64,000 nt of DNA from Larix kaempferi (GCA_027924585.1 BSBM01000150.1:13073001-13137000), one strand, 5' to 3'. Positions 1 to 12,228 are shown, counted from the stretch's first letter. Notes: generated by a model not told the origin, from the sequence alone. Numbers and translations: made by a program.

Positions 1-1015
1 TAGTCTTTTGATATGAATGAGATCCTTTGATTGAATAATCTCAGATTTCAACGTTATTTAAAATATTTTATAGCAGGGTTCACCATATTTCCCTTTCGTA
101 AATTTGTTTTATAAGAACAGGATGCATATCCATTGATTTTTTAATCATAGATCAAATTTGTCTGATATTTTGGGCATGTAGAGCCTTTGAAGTCAAAACT
201 CTATAGTTATATCGGACGGTCTTTGTTGGACTCTTTGGCTTGGTCATGAGAAGTTGGGACAGCGTGATAGGTTTCCCGTCATATATAAAAATGCTACGTA
301 ACAGAATAGAAGAGGATGGAGCTCTAACATTGTTATTTACATTTTCTTTAAGAGTACAGTATTATTGTTATAAAAAAAGAAAAGTACTACCAGTATCCTA
401 CAAACAGCTAAAACAGCTAAAGCATAAAAGTCAAATATATTCTTTAAAAACTGCCCTTGACACTCTGAAGTTTACGAAACCATAAAGATAATGTTCTTTA
501 GTTGAGCGAGAGATGACGACATCAAAGTCTTGTCTTAATGGTACTTGGGCCACCAAGAAGGGCGCGCCAGTTCCTCGGCCACTCTAATCGAGTAGGGCGC
601 ACAATGTGAAGGCACTTTCTTTACTTTCCTAGGTAGTGTGAACTTTGATTTAGTGTAACTAGTTAAATAATTAGATAGGTTGAAGGTTGCCTTGTTTATA
701 AAAGGCTCGGGCTCACTTATTAAATAATTAGATAGGTTGAAGGTTGCCTTGTTTATAAAAGGCTCGGGCTCACTTATTAAATAATTAGATAGGTTGAAGG
801 TTGTCTTGTTTATAAAAGGCTCGGGCTCGCTTATCTCATAAGTTGTGGGTCTTTTGTTTAAGCTTCTCTCTTGTGATTGAAAATTATTATTGTCCCGATT
901 TCTGAGTTAATTGTTATTTTCCAAATCTGTTTGCAAATCAATTTCTATTAGAGTATAGATTTGACATTATTCATTCCAGAGGGTTAGACAATAATCATTG
1001 AGCAATTTTTTTGTG
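1..1015 (+). mobile_element. Probable 5' LTR (U3-R-U5) of a decayed Ty3/gypsy element
   Basis: No host coding region is recognisable here. The stretch lies directly upstream of a gypsy gag relic in the same orientation. It carries three TATA-bearing 57-bp units (663-835) as a promoter would, and it ends just before a TGGTATC-like primer-binding remnant at 1016. The left boundary lies outside the window or is too decayed to see, and no 3' LTR copy was found downstream, so the LTR assignment is inferred from position and promoter content. An open frame at 240-485 encodes nothing I recognise. Confidence 0.5.
663..835 (+). repeat. Three tandem 57-bp units, each with a TATA box
   Basis: The units begin at 663, 720 and 777, and they differ by only a few substitutions. 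Each contains TATAAAAGGCTCGGGCTC, with TATA boxes at about 697, 754 and 811. This looks like an amplified core promoter inside the presumed gypsy LTR. Confidence 0.9.
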
Positions 1016-1029
1016 TGGTATCTACAACA
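1016..1029 (+). other. Decayed primer-binding site (tRNA-iMet type)
   Basis: The first seven bases, TGGTATC, match the start of the plant initiator tRNA-Met primer-binding consensus TGGTATCAGAGC; the rest does not. It follows the presumed LTR and precedes the gag relic. The call is tentative. Confidence 0.35.
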
Positions 1030-1794
1030 TCCTCCTCGAAGTTTTGGTCTGGGAGTTGAATACGCCCTTCGGTTAGGGTTTTTCCAACTGCTTGTGCACC
1101 CTTCTCAAGGATTTTATCAGGTTCTTCTCTCGTGCCCTCATAAAGGTTTTCTCATTCGCTAAATGGTGTTCCCCCTCTAGCTAGAGTTTAGACTAGTTTC
1201 TTTTTGTGCCCTTCTCAGGGACATCATTAGGGCCTATTTGCATGCCCTGCTCGGGATTTTCTCTTGTAGTGGTTGTTACACCCTATAGCTAGGGTTTGGT
1301 TCCACAACGGTATGCGCCCTTCGTGGGGTCTTTAGAACTTGTCCTTTGCGGCAGAAACCTACTGTTTCCAACTCTAACTTTCTCCTTTCCCAGTGAGCCA
1401 TGGTCTGTGTGGTATAATGCTAGGGTGTGAAAGCTCGGTCTACAAAGTGCGCCTTGCCTCTAGAGTTCCACGATGTTCCAGATCTAGCATTCCTGACCTC
1501 TTTTTCTTAGATCTTTGGTTCCAGTGCTACGGTTATTTGCACCCTTTCCCACAGAGCCTTGGCGACCTAACCTTGTGCCCTCTCATTTCATAACTTTTCT
1601 CGGGTATTCGCCACCAAGTGTTTATGAAAATCATGCCTCCTCGTTGAGAATCTTCTCTTTAGGACTCAGCTTCTCACATGTCTTCGCCTATCTAGGACTT
1701 GGCCCTTTCTCTCAATGAGTTGATGGATTTACAGTAAAGGCACCCCTTAGTACCCATAAAATTGGGCACGTGCTTCCAACTCCCCAACAAATAA
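1030..1794 (+). other. Untranslated leader of the gypsy relic
   Basis: This stretch lies between the putative primer-binding site and the first recognisable gag codons. It repeats short phrases such as 'tgcgccctt' and 'agggttt'. Two short overlapping frames (1393-1593, 1515-1718) show no known domain. I see no host gene. Confidence 0.4.
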
Positions 1795-2370
1795 ACGGTG
1801 AGTATGTCGACTCATTAATCTATAGCCTCTCAACTTATTTTAAATCCTGTCATGACATAAAGGAACACATGAAGTTGCAGATTGCCAATCTACGATTAGA
1901 AGGCATTGCAAAAGCTTGGTGGGATACTTAGCGTGAACCTATCTCATCGGTGGTTGAATGGGGCACCGCAAAGAATCAGGAACCTCTACCTATCACTTCT
2001 TGGGAGGCCTTATGCTAGGAACTCAAGGAACGCTTCTATCCTCCTGCCTATAGACATAATATTTTCGCTCGATGGTTAGAACTCCGTCAACTATCTAGGC
2101 ATTCTGTGCAAAGCTACATCAACTTCTTTTGCAAACTCCAAATTCAACTTCACATCAATATTTCGAAGAGGTACTGATTATTAAGTCTAGTTCTGGTATA
2201 TTATTAATTTTGCATCGTGAAGTGGATCTATTTGATAGCCCCACTCTAGACAAGGCTTTCCTTCAAGCTTTGGAAATCGAGTGCAAGGTGTCTCCACACA
2301 TATGTTCTCCTTGGTTTAATCCTACTCCCCCTACATCAACTTCACCTTCCCCTTCCTCACCTAACAAAGC
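1795..2370 (+). pseudogene. Ty3/gypsy gag relic, 5' part, split by a Copia insertion
   Basis: The conceptual product has the retrotransposon gag capsid signature: hydrophobic helices, GIAKAWWDT, ELKERFYPP, then a segment like LxxLRQxxxxSVQSYINxF. Capsid proteins of this family package element RNA in cytoplasmic particles. The frame is broken by TAG at 1929-1931, TAG at 2016-2018 and TGA at 2175-2177. The last open part (2129-2370) reads through residues like REVDLFDSPTLDKAFLQALE, which fit the C-terminal end of gag. At 2370 the sequence is cut by the Copia element, and it resumes at 8705. It is clearly inactive. The gag family is fairly sure; the exact lineage is not resolved. Confidence 0.75.
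2366..2370 (+). repeat. Target-site duplication AAAGC (left copy)
   Basis: Five bases, AAAGC, immediately left of the Copia element. They match 8700-8704 exactly and define the insertion point inside the gypsy gag region. Confidence 0.9.
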
Positions 2371-3318
2371 TCAAGGGAAAAGAACACCGTGCAGTCAAAA
2401 GAATGAACTGCGCAATAAATAGATCAACTTTTATTTTTCTTCGCTTTAGGACTTCGCGGATTCTAGCATATACCTTGCGCAGTAAACTTCACAAATTAAC
2501 TGCGTGGAAATTAACTGTGCCTTTCAACTTTTTACTGCGCAATTGAACTTCGCATAAATACATAGTTCTTTAACTTCTGCGAACTTGACTTCGTAGACTT
2601 CTCAATTACTTCGCAAATCCCTTTTTACTGCGCGTTACACTTAACTTCGCGGATCTCTTAAACAAACTGTATATTGAAATATTTCTTGTTTTGACATAAG
2701 AACCAAAACATTTACTATGAAACTTATGCGCAGTTACTCCTTGTTAAAATAGAACTTTCACCACGTGAACTATTTGGAAATCTTGATTTCTTTTACACAC
2801 AGCAAATGTAAACAACATTCACGCAAGTAAATCTAGAGAAGATGTGTGATATGCAATATTCAACATTCTTGAGAATGAATACATAAAACTATGAACTTAT
2901 ATATTACCACAGTAAACTACGCAACTTGCCTTAATACATGGAGATGAGATTTACTTTGATTTCTCACTTCTTACTTGGGCTCTTCATACACTTCACGGGA
3001 TGAGCTTCTCCTCTTTTCACTCTTCTTACACATCTCTCTATGATCTTCAATTAACTTATTCTATATATAGGAATTGCATAACCACCAACTTAAGATTGCT
3101 TCAACTTGAAGCTACTCTGATATATTTAAGACTATAATAAATTTCTACCTAAGAATTCTTGATATGCAGAATACTAACGCGGTTACATAAATACTAACTT
3201 GATGTGCGCCGGATTGGCTACAAACTGACTAACTGTCTGACACTACAGACTAACTGGCATACTGACAGAGACGGCACAATTAGATATGCTATCAGGTCTT
3301 AATTACATTTCTCCAACA
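2371..3318 (-). repeat. Copia 3' LTR (948 bp)
   Basis: On the minus strand it starts TGTTGGAGAAATG and ends CCCTTGA, so the terminal pair is TG...GA rather than TG...CA. It is a direct repeat of 7725-8699 with small indels. Both copies have the same unusual end. Confidence 0.93.
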
Positions 3319-3331
3319 CTCCCCCTTAATT
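3319..3331 (-). other. Copia polypurine tract
   Basis: The minus strand reads AATTAAGGGGGAG immediately before the TGTTGG start of the 3' LTR. This is the expected place and composition for the plus-strand DNA primer. Confidence 0.88.
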
Positions 3332-3529
3332 ATGAGCGGATGAGGATCATTAAACAAAAAGTTTACAAAATGTTTCAGGGCTGAAACATGCTCTGTGTAT
3401 GACGAAGTTCGTTGGACAGAACTTGTCACTCCCAAACAACTTCGTAGTTATTGGAATGGGTCCTTTGCCAATGGTTTGGTAAAAATTTCTGCTACCTAAC
3501 CTAATCTTCAGACCTGCAAAATTCTAAAC

Positions 3530-6500
3530 AGATTTATTTTTTGTTTATCAATTCTCTGATAAAATGATACCTTGTGTCGATGTGCTTGGTTCTCTTGTGA
3601 AACACATGATTCTTTGACAGTGTGATAGCTAAATTGTTGTCGCAGTAAATGACTGTGGGTTCTTGTTGGTTATGCAACAGATCACTTAACATCCTCCGCA
3701 TCCAAATGGCTTGACATGCAGCGCTTGTAGTTGCGACATACTCTGCTTCTGCTGAAGAAAGAGTTACTATGGGTTGTTTCTTTGAAGCCCATAATACAAC
3801 ACTTGTTCCTAAATGAAATGTATTTCCAGACGTGCTTTTTTTGTCATCTATGTTTCCTCCATTGTCACTTTCAATGTATCCAATGAGTTTGAAATTTTAT
3901 GAGGTTGAATACAAAATACCAAAGTCTTTTGTTCCACTTACATACCTTAGAATTCTTTTACCTGCTTGCCAATGAGATTCTTTTGGTGACTCCATGAATC
4001 TTGAGATTAAGATAACTCCATACATTATGTCTGGCCTTATCGTTGTTAGATACATAAGGCTTCCAACAAGCCTATTAAATAGTGTAGGATCTACAATGGA
4101 TCCATCATCATCCTTGCTCAATTTCAAACCTGTTATCACTGGTGTTGGAGCTGTCTTGAAATTTAACATCTTAAATCTATTAAAGACATCACTTGCATAC
4201 TTTGACTGAGATATAAATATACCATTTTCAGTCTATTGGACTTCAATGCCCAAAAAATACTTCATAAGCCCCAAATTAGTCATTTCGAATTCACTTTCCA
4301 TGACTGATCTAAATTCTTCTATGCCAAAATCACCAGTAAATATTAAATAATCTACATACAGGCAGACAATTAGCTTATTACCTTGCTTGTTGATTTTTTT
4401 GTACAGCGTTGGCTCACATTCACTTCTGTGAAATCCATTTTGAATGAGGTAAGAGTCAATGCAACTATACCAAGCTCTAGGAGCTTGCTTCAAACCATAG
4501 AGTGCCTTCTTCAACTTGTATACTTTGTGTCCTTGTCATGGAGCTTCATAGCCTTGTGGTTGCTCCACATATACTTCTTCCTCCAAATAACCATCTAAAA
4601 AAGCAGACTTAACATCCATTTGATAAACAGGCCATTTCTTATGAGCTGCGATGGCCAAAATTGTTCTGATAGTGTCCATTCGTGCTATAGGTACAAAGGT
4701 TTCATTGAAGTCTATTCCAGGCTGCTGAGTGAATCCTCTTGCTACCAGTCTTTCTTTGTGCTTCTGCACATTTCCATCGACATCTTGCTTGGTCTTATAA
4801 ATCCATTTCACGCTTATCACATCCTTGTCCTTAGGAACATCAACTAATTCCCATGTTTGATTCTTCTCAATGCATTATATTTCTTCATCCATGGCTTGTG
4901 CCCAAAATTTATCTTCGACTCTTCAAAGGTTAGAGGATCATTAATTTGAGAAAATAATGCAAAAACAGAGAATGAATTAGGTGTACCAGTCTCATATATC
5001 TCATGCAGAGTTCTTGTCTTTGTCGGAGTTGATGGTGTCAAACTGCGCGAACTACTTGATGGAGTTTGTTGCACACTTGGTGTGCTTGTCGGAGTTGCTT
5101 GAACTATGACTTGTGTCAGAGTTCCTTGTGTTGAAACATGTTGCGTGGTCCTAGGAGTAGACGGAGCTGCGAAGTTCTGATTCACATGCGGAGTCTCAAC
5201 CACATCTTCTGCGATGTCACCATGTTCAACATGTGACACGATTTTAACATTCTTCTCTACGGTTCCATCCCATGCTTCATTTTCTATAAACTGAACATCT
5301 CGATTGATAATAACTTTTCTTGCAATAGGGTCATATAACTTGTATGTTTTTGTGTCTTTAGAATACCCAATAAAAATGCATTGATGTCCTTTATTATCTA
5401 ATTTCCTTCTTAGCTGATCTAGAACATGTGCATATGCTACACAACCAAAAAAATTTAAATGCGAAACACTATGTTTCATACATGTCCATGCTTCCTGTGG
5501 AAATTTGTTCTTCACACTCTTCGCCGGACATCGATTCATGATGTATATAGCAGTTGTCACTCCTTCAACCCAATATTCATTTGACAGATGCATGGCTTCC
5601 AACATATTGCGCACCATCTCCATAATGGTTATGTTCTTCTTCTTTGCGATACCATTCTGCTGCAATGTATACCGTGCAGTAAATTGGTTCTGTATGCCAT
5701 GATTTTTACAGAAGTTTAAAAAATCATTTGAAACATACTCACCACCTCTATTTGTTCTTAATATCTTGATGCTGTAACCACTCTGCTTCTCCGCAAGTGC
5801 CTTGAACTGCTAAAAACAACTAAACGCAGCAGATTTGTGTTTTAGAAAACATGCCCAGGTTTTTCTTATGAAATCATCAATAAATGTGAGAAGGTAAGTG
5901 CATCCTCCCATGGATGGTGTTTGCATCGGTCCACAAATATCAGAGTGCACAATTTCAAGTGGAGTTCGAGCTCTGTATGACTTTCCGACTGGAAAAGTCT
6001 CTTTGTGTTGTTTTCCAAAAATACATCCTTCACAAATTCTCTCTGGCTTTTCAATCAATGACAATCCTTTCACCATGTCCTTCATGTGCAGTAGCTTCAA
6101 CCCACCAAAATTCAAATGTCCAAATTTGAAGTGCCACAACCAATATTCATCTTTTATTTCTGTCTGAAACACAGCTTGCATTTCACTGTCTTTTTCTTCC
6201 TTGTCGCAGTGAATTTATGCTTCTTTACTTTCTGCCTCAAATGCAGCTCCATAATTTTCATTCGGACTTCCATGAACAACTTGAGTTGTTTTTCCTTTTA
6301 TGATTGGCCTTATCCTTAAAGGAAACAAGCGATTTCTTGTCATCTGCACTTCGGCAATTAACTGATTGCTTAGATATATGTCTTTGATCACACAATGTTT
6401 TCCTATCATGTGAACTTTGTAACCTTTTTCCATCAGTTGTCCAATGCTCATCAAATTATGCTTCAAACCTTGAACATAATAAACATCAGTCATAAATTTT

Positions 6501-7660
6501 TGCTCCCCCTGTTTGGTTAGAATATCAACAGTACCCTTACCCAAAATAGTAATTTGGATATTGTTTCCAAGTGTGACATCAGTTTGAACTGATTTATCTA
6601 GACTAGAAAATAGATTTAAATTACCAGTCATATGATTTCTATAGCCTAAGTCTAAATACCATATGTTAATTGGACTTTCTTGGACAGCATTTCATTCAAG
6701 TGGTGATGCACATGCTAAGAACAGTGAGTTGTTCGGAGTGTTGTTGTTGCTTGACTATGTTTGGCCTTGCTTTCCTTGGTCATACTGCTTCTTCCTGCAT
6801 TCATATGCGAAGTGTCCAAACCTCTTACAATAATGACATTGAATTTTTTATTTGTCGTACATTTGTCCACTTGCCTGACTGGGCATCTGATTCTGACCTC
6901 TACCAGCAACATGTGCAGGTCTACTGCTGCGTCCTCCTCTGAAAGAAATTCGTCCTCTGCCTCTAGAGTTTGATCTTCCTCTGCCTCTTCCACGACTTAT
7001 GGATGATTGTGTTGCGAATGCACCTTCCAGTGATGTATCTGAACTGTTGATTCTATCTTCATGATTGAGTAATGAGGCTTGTGACTCATCAATAGTAAAT
7101 TGGGACATATCTTTGTTTTCTTCCAGGGTCACAACTAAAGATTTAAATTTCTTTGGAAGAACTCTAAGAACTTTTTCAACGACTCTTTGGTCACCTAGAT
7201 TTTCTCCATGAGACTTTATTTGATTAACCAGACCAATAACACGAGTATAGATTGATTCTACTGACTCTGTATCTTTCATCGACAGAGATTCAAAATCTCT
7301 TCTAAGAATTTGTAGTTTCGCAGTCTTTACCTTGTTCAAACCTTGATATGAAGTTTCCAGTGTGTCCCATGCTTCCTTAGCTGACGTCGCTGCTACCACT
7401 CTTGGGAGTATGGATTCATGTGTCCCTTGATGTATTTGGAACAACCCCTTTCCATCTTTCTTCCTCTGTTCCTTCAAGACATCCTTTTAAGCTTGTGTGA
7501 GATTATTGTATGCTGTCAAATCTGTTGGTTCTACATAGCCATTATGGACTATTTCCCATACATCTTGACCTCTAAACAAGGCTTTCATAGTTAGAGACAA
7601 ATATTCATAATTTTTACCATAAAATATTGGAGTTTGCAAATTACCCGAACTGGAAGCCAT
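3530..7660 (-). pseudogene. Copia gag-pol polyprotein gene, multiply inactivated
   Basis: Translation starts at the minus ATG ending at 7660 (MASSSGNLQ...). Gag of the UBN2 type covers about 7660-6850, with a stop at 7487-7489. A CX2CX4HX4C zinc knuckle (6838-6798) lies in a shifted frame. The protease motif is DLG instead of DTG (6652-6644). The GAG-pre-integrase H/C cluster and integrase core follow at about 6180-5400. There is a stop at 5810-5812, and the catalytic Glu of the NGVAE-type motif is Lys (5644-5642). Reverse transcriptase (about 4820-4230) has a stop at 4536-4538 and reads YVDY instead of YVDD (4358-4347). RNase H follows with a stop near 3897, the SSAEAEY motif near 3750 and a decayed end. 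The coding region is plainly dead. Confidence 0.93.
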
Positions 7661-7709
7661 TCTTATTCGCTTTTCCCTTATAAATAGAATTCCTACATTC
7701 CGTAAACCA

Positions 7710-7722
7710 GGCTCTGATACCA
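7710..7722 (-). other. Copia primer-binding site (tRNA-iMet)
   Basis: The minus strand reads TGGTATCAGAGCC, the canonical plant complement of the initiator tRNA-Met 3' end. Two bases separate it from the end of the 5' LTR. Confidence 0.93.
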
Positions 7723-7724
7723 GA

Positions 7725-8699
7725 TCAAGGGAAAAGAACACCACGCAGTCAAAAGAATGAACTGCGCAATAAATAGATCAACTTTTATTTTTCTTCGCTT
7801 TAGGACTTCGCAACTTCTAGCATATACCTTGCGCGATAAACTTCACAAATTAACTACACGGAAATTAACTTCTACTTCACAAAATAACTGTGCGGAAATT
7901 AACTGCGCATTTCAACTTTTTACTGCGTAGTTCTTTAACTTCACAAACTTGACTTCGCAGACTCCTCAATTACTTTGCAAATCACATTTTACTGCGCGTT
8001 ACACTTAACTTCGCGGATCTCTTAAACAAACTTTATATTGAAATATTTCTTGTTAGGACATAAGAACCAAAACATTTACTATGAAACTTATGAGCAGTTA
8101 CTCCTTGTTAAAATAGAACTTTCACCACGGTGAACTATTTGGAAATCTTGATTTTTTTTACACATAGCAAATGTAAACAACATTCACGCAAGTAAATCTA
8201 GAGAAGTTGTGCGACATGCAATATTCAACATTCTTGAGAATGAATACATAAAACTATGAACTTATATATTACCACAATAAACTACGCAACTTGCCTTAAT
8301 ACATGGAGATAGATTTACTTTGATTTCTCACTTCTTACAAAGCTTGGGCTCTTCATACACTTCACGGGATGGGCTTCTCCTCTTTTCACTCTTCTTACAC
8401 ATCTCTCTCTGATCTTCAATTAACTTCTTCTATATATAGGAATTGCATAACCATCGACTTAAGATTGCTTCAACTTGAAGCTACTTTGATACATTTAAGA
8501 CTGTAATAAATTTCTACCTAAGAATTATTGATATGCAGAATACTAACGCAGTTACATAAATACTAACTTGACGTGCATCAGATTGGCTGCAAACTGACTA
8601 AGTTTCTGACACTGCAAACTGACAAAAAGACTAATTGACACACTAACAGAGCCGACACAATTAGATACGCTATCATCTCTTAATTACATTTCTCCAACA
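7725..8699 (-). repeat. Copia 5' LTR (975 bp)
   Basis: Direct repeat of 2371-3318, about 27 bp longer overall. The minus strand starts TGTTGGAGAAATG. It carries many short ACTGCGC/CTTCGC-type motifs, also seen in the other LTR. Confidence 0.93.
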
Positions 8700-8704
8700 A
8701 AAGC
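8700..8704 (+). repeat. Target-site duplication AAAGC (right copy)
   Basis: Exact copy of 2366-2370, adjacent to the TGTTGG end of the Copia element. Confidence 0.9.
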
Positions 8705-10040
8705 TTCCTAGTGCACTCTTCATAAGACCAACTGCCACTCCACTACCAATTTTCATGTTCTTAAGAAACTTTGACCAGCCAAGACCTTATTTGCAGACAT
8801 TGCTGAGACCTCTAGCATTTCCCACTCAGATCCCATTACTCTTGACAATCCTATAGAACATGACCCTTCCCTTATGCTCATGACAACATGAAAAAATCAC
8901 ACTGGCACCTGTACTGTCCCGTTATTCACCCATAACTGCCAAATCAAGAATGTCATTGCCACCTTAATTCTGGATAATGGAAGCCAAAATATTCTTGTCA
9001 CCCAGGATTTGGTCCAGTGCTGCAGTGTTTTCACCTTCCCACTTCTCCTCATCCTGCCCCTTATCAATTAGGTTGGGTGCAGAAGGATGGGCCCCGACTT
9101 ACCATCTCCCAGCATTGTGTTGTGACCTTTTCAATTGGACCTTTCCATGATATAGTGGCTTGTGATGTATCTCCCTTGGACTACACAGGCTCGTTGTTTG
9201 ATCTTCCTTACCAACAAGAGCACCAAGCTAATTATCACACCAAAACCGATCAATATCATCTGCTGCAAGAAGGGCGCACCTACATCCTTACCTCTTCTGT
9301 TGCTCACCCGTCCAAACATCTCATCAGTAAAGCGACTATTAAACAGGTTAATCTAAACCAATGTGTGTCACTTTCCTTAGTTCGCCCCATTAAACCATAT
9401 AACCTTACACACCTCGTGCCTCCTGAGATGACGCCTCTCCTCCAGGACTTCGTGATTTCTTGTTCCTCCCTCCAGTCTACCTCCTTCCCGCTCTATCGAC
9501 CATAAGATTGACCTTACTCCTGGGGCTTCCTTACATAATGCAATCGATATTGAACAACTAATTACCCAATTACTTAACTCAGGCCATATTCAATCCATAT
9601 CCTCTACCTGTGCTTCACCCACTTTTACCATCCCCAAGAAAGACTCCCCAGATTGGTGCTGTGTAACCGACTACTGTGCCCTTAATAAATCCATTGTTAA
9701 AAACCATTATCCCCTTCCCCAAATTAAGGATATACTAGATCACTTGCAAGGGGCATGCTTCTTCAAAAAATGGATTTGATAATAGCCTATCATCAGGTGC
9801 AGATGCATGCAGCAGATACATGGAAGACAACTTTTAAGATGAAGTTTGGTTTGTATGAATGGTTAGTTGTGCCGTTTGGCTTGACCAACGCTCTAGCTAC
9901 CTTCGTGCGCCTCGTTAATGACATTTTTAGGCCATATCTAGGCAAGTTTGTAATGGTATATATGGATGATATCTTGATTTTTAGCTCTTCCATGGAGGAG
10001 CATCTCGAGCATGTGTGGCTCATCCTTGAGTTGTTAGCGC
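8705..10040 (+). pseudogene. Ty3/gypsy protease and reverse transcriptase relic (continuation)
   Basis: The gypsy element resumes after the Copia insertion. The retropepsin region reads ATLILDNGSQN, so the catalytic D-S/T-G is DNG (8973-8981). An open stretch at 9017-9505 carries a segment like the protease-to-RT linker. The N-terminal reverse transcriptase follows at about 9500-9770 (HKIDLTPGASL, CASPTFTIPKKD, DYCALNK, NHYPLPQI). A frameshift between about 9755 and 9775 leads into a second frame with AYHQVQM, PFGLTNA and the intact catalytic YMDD (9959-9970). The match stops at about 10035 in an AT dinucleotide tract; no RNase H, integrase or 3' LTR follows. The family call is firm and the copy is dead. 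Confidence 0.88.
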
Positions 10041-10295
10041 ACTCATATATATATATATATATGGGGATGGTTTTTTCTTTTTATATTAAATGTAAGAATT
10101 AAGAAATATATATATATATATATATAGATAAACTTTTATTATTTATTTTTATATTAATTTATTTAAATTATATAATTTTTAATCAAGATAAAAACTTTTC
10201 TTTTTAAATATTTATTCGTTTAATTTACTTTATTTATATATATCAATTGTTATTCTCTCTCTCTCTTTATATATATATATATATATATATATAAT
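10041..10295. repeat. AT-rich stretch with three (AT)n tracts
   Basis: Dinucleotide runs lie at about 10045-10064, 10107-10126 and 10268-10293, separated by A/T-rich sequence. They mark the broken end of the gypsy relic. Confidence 0.85.
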
Positions 10296-10609
10296 TCAAT
10301 GATGCCATGGACAATATTCAAATCCTTTTACAAAAGAAGAAGTTTTCTTTTTAGAATACATAAAAGGAAAACTAAGGACATTGAAGGATACCAAATAGAA
10401 ATATTTAAAATCAGCATTCTTATCCCCATCCCTCACATCCACAAGCTCTTCAATTTTTTTGTCAAGTAAGGTTTCCTTGAACCCTGGACATAAAGTCTCA
10501 TTGTTCCTATTTTTAAAAGTAGAGATTAAAACAATCCATCTAATTATATGACCATTATGATTAGGCATATTTTAACCGAATTATTTGGAATTATTCTAAA
10601 AAAAAAGAT
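10296..10609. other. Unassigned spacer
   Basis: A minus-strand frame of 90 codons (10296-10568) has no recognisable motif. I see no conserved element here. Confidence 0.4.
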
Positions 10610-12115
10610 AAACCTGTGGCGAGAAACGCACGGAAAAAAGAGCTAAAGGCCAAGCATGATTTTGGGGCTATCATTCAACTGTGGACCACCTTGTTACTCT
10701 TAAGACCATTGTTGAGGAGTGTTGCAATAATAAAACTAATGTTCTCTATTGCTTTGTTGAATTTAGAAAAGCATTTGATATAGTGCCCAAAAGTAACCTT
10801 TGGAATATATTAGAATAGCTAAACGTCCCTTTCATGTTGAGAGGAGTTGTGATAAGGTTGTAAGAGAAGGTTATTTCCAAGTTTAGAAACTCTAAGGGTT
10901 GATTAAAAAAAGTTAATTGTAATATAGGATTTAAGCAAGGTTGTCCCTTATCCCATGTACACTTTTTGGGTTTTACATTGACAAGCTAGAGGGTTGTTTG
11001 GAGAGGTAGGTTGTGCTAGAATGACTTTGGCTGGTATAGTCATCATCCTTCTCCTCTATGTTGATGATATTGTTCTTATGGCGAGGAGTCCCTATGATCT
11101 CAATAAGCAACTAAAACTTCTCAAGGATTTTTGCTTTAGTATGGATATGATTGTTAACATTGACAAAACAAAGGTTATGATAATCGAATCCCAAAAGATC
11201 TTATGGTAATTTCATGTACATGACAACAACACCTTAGAGGAAGTGACTTCATATAAATATCTCAAAAACCGATCTTCATAAGAAGCATAATTGGAACTAT
11301 AACATTGAGAAAAGAATTAGTGGAAGATAGAAATCTTATTATGGCTTGAAAATAGTTGTAAATTCGTAGACCTCTAGCTTTGGGATAGGAAGAAACTATT
11401 TTTTGAGACTTTCGTCACTCTTGTTATCTTATATGGTTGTGAAGTTTGGGGCTACAACATCTGTAGAGAATCTTGAAGAATGATAGAGCAAATCCAAAAG
11501 CGTTTTATAACATATAATCTCAAAATTAAAAGCAATACACCATATCCTATCCTCCTCATAGAAATAGGTCCCTCCTCGATTGAGAGCATGGCTATGACTA
11601 GGTACCTAATGTACAAGAACAAGATAAACAACATGAAAGACAAGAGGTTTCCTAAGATTGTTTCATATTCTAGTCAAAACCACTAGCTACTTAAGCGAGG
11701 TTGGTAGAAAGATGCCATGTCTTGGCTAAACCATTGGGGAGTCGAGGAAGAGGCCACTTTGGAAAATAGTGATAATGTAAAAGTATATGTTACATCTAAA
11801 TTTAAGGAAAAGATGCGGTGCAATAAGGAGTTAGAGGATAAGATAAAATTAATATAATATAAAGAGGTGATCAACCCTAATCTAGAAGATCAAAAGTATC
11901 TCTCTATTTTAACTAGCATAAAGAAAAAATATCAACATTGCTAAAATAAGAACAAACTCACATGAGCTCCATACTATGTGCATCTATCATCTTTGTGACA
12001 CAAAGAGGGTTGAAGACGAAAATCACTTTCTCATCAAATATCGTGCATACACACACATTAAAGAGCAATTTCAAAACATTTACTATAATGACTATTTTTT
12101 TTTTTAAAGTCCAAT
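10610..12115 (+). pseudogene. LINE (non-LTR) reverse transcriptase relic
   Basis: Across several frames the plus strand encodes the reverse transcriptase order of a non-LTR element. It shows TVDHLVTLKTIVEEC, CFVEFRKAFDIVP near 10735, GFKQGCPLS near 10930, LLYVDDIVLMA near 11055 and VNIDKTKVM near 11155. Downstream pieces resemble the C-terminal part of the same protein: YKYLKTDLHKKHNWN, ILYGCEVWG, IEQIQKRF and GPSSIESMAMTRYLMYKNK. Stops and frameshifts occur throughout. Neither end nor a poly(A) tail could be placed with confidence. It is probably a 5'-truncated copy. Such an enzyme would copy its own RNA at a chromosomal nick, but this copy cannot. Confidence 0.85.
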
Positions 12116-12192
12116 AAACCAAAGTTTTAATAACTCTTAAACTTATCAACGTAATTTATAAACCATAAAACTCTTAAACTTATCTTTTTTTC

Positions 12193-12228
<36 letters not shown>

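Larger units (their letters stand above)
2371..8699 (-). mobile_element. Full-length Ty1/copia retrotransposon (6.33 kb), coding on minus
   Basis: Both LTRs, the primer-binding site, the polypurine tract and the target duplication are present. Read on the minus strand the order is 5' LTR (8699-7725), TGGTATCAGAGCC primer-binding site (7722-7710), gag, protease, integrase, reverse transcriptase, RNase H, polypurine tract (3331-3319) and 3' LTR (3318-2371). Integrase before reverse transcriptase defines Copia. The element sits inside an older gypsy gag relic. Several stops, frameshifts and lost catalytic residues make it defective. The LTRs differ by scattered substitutions and short indels, so the insertion is not very recent. 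Confidence 0.95.
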
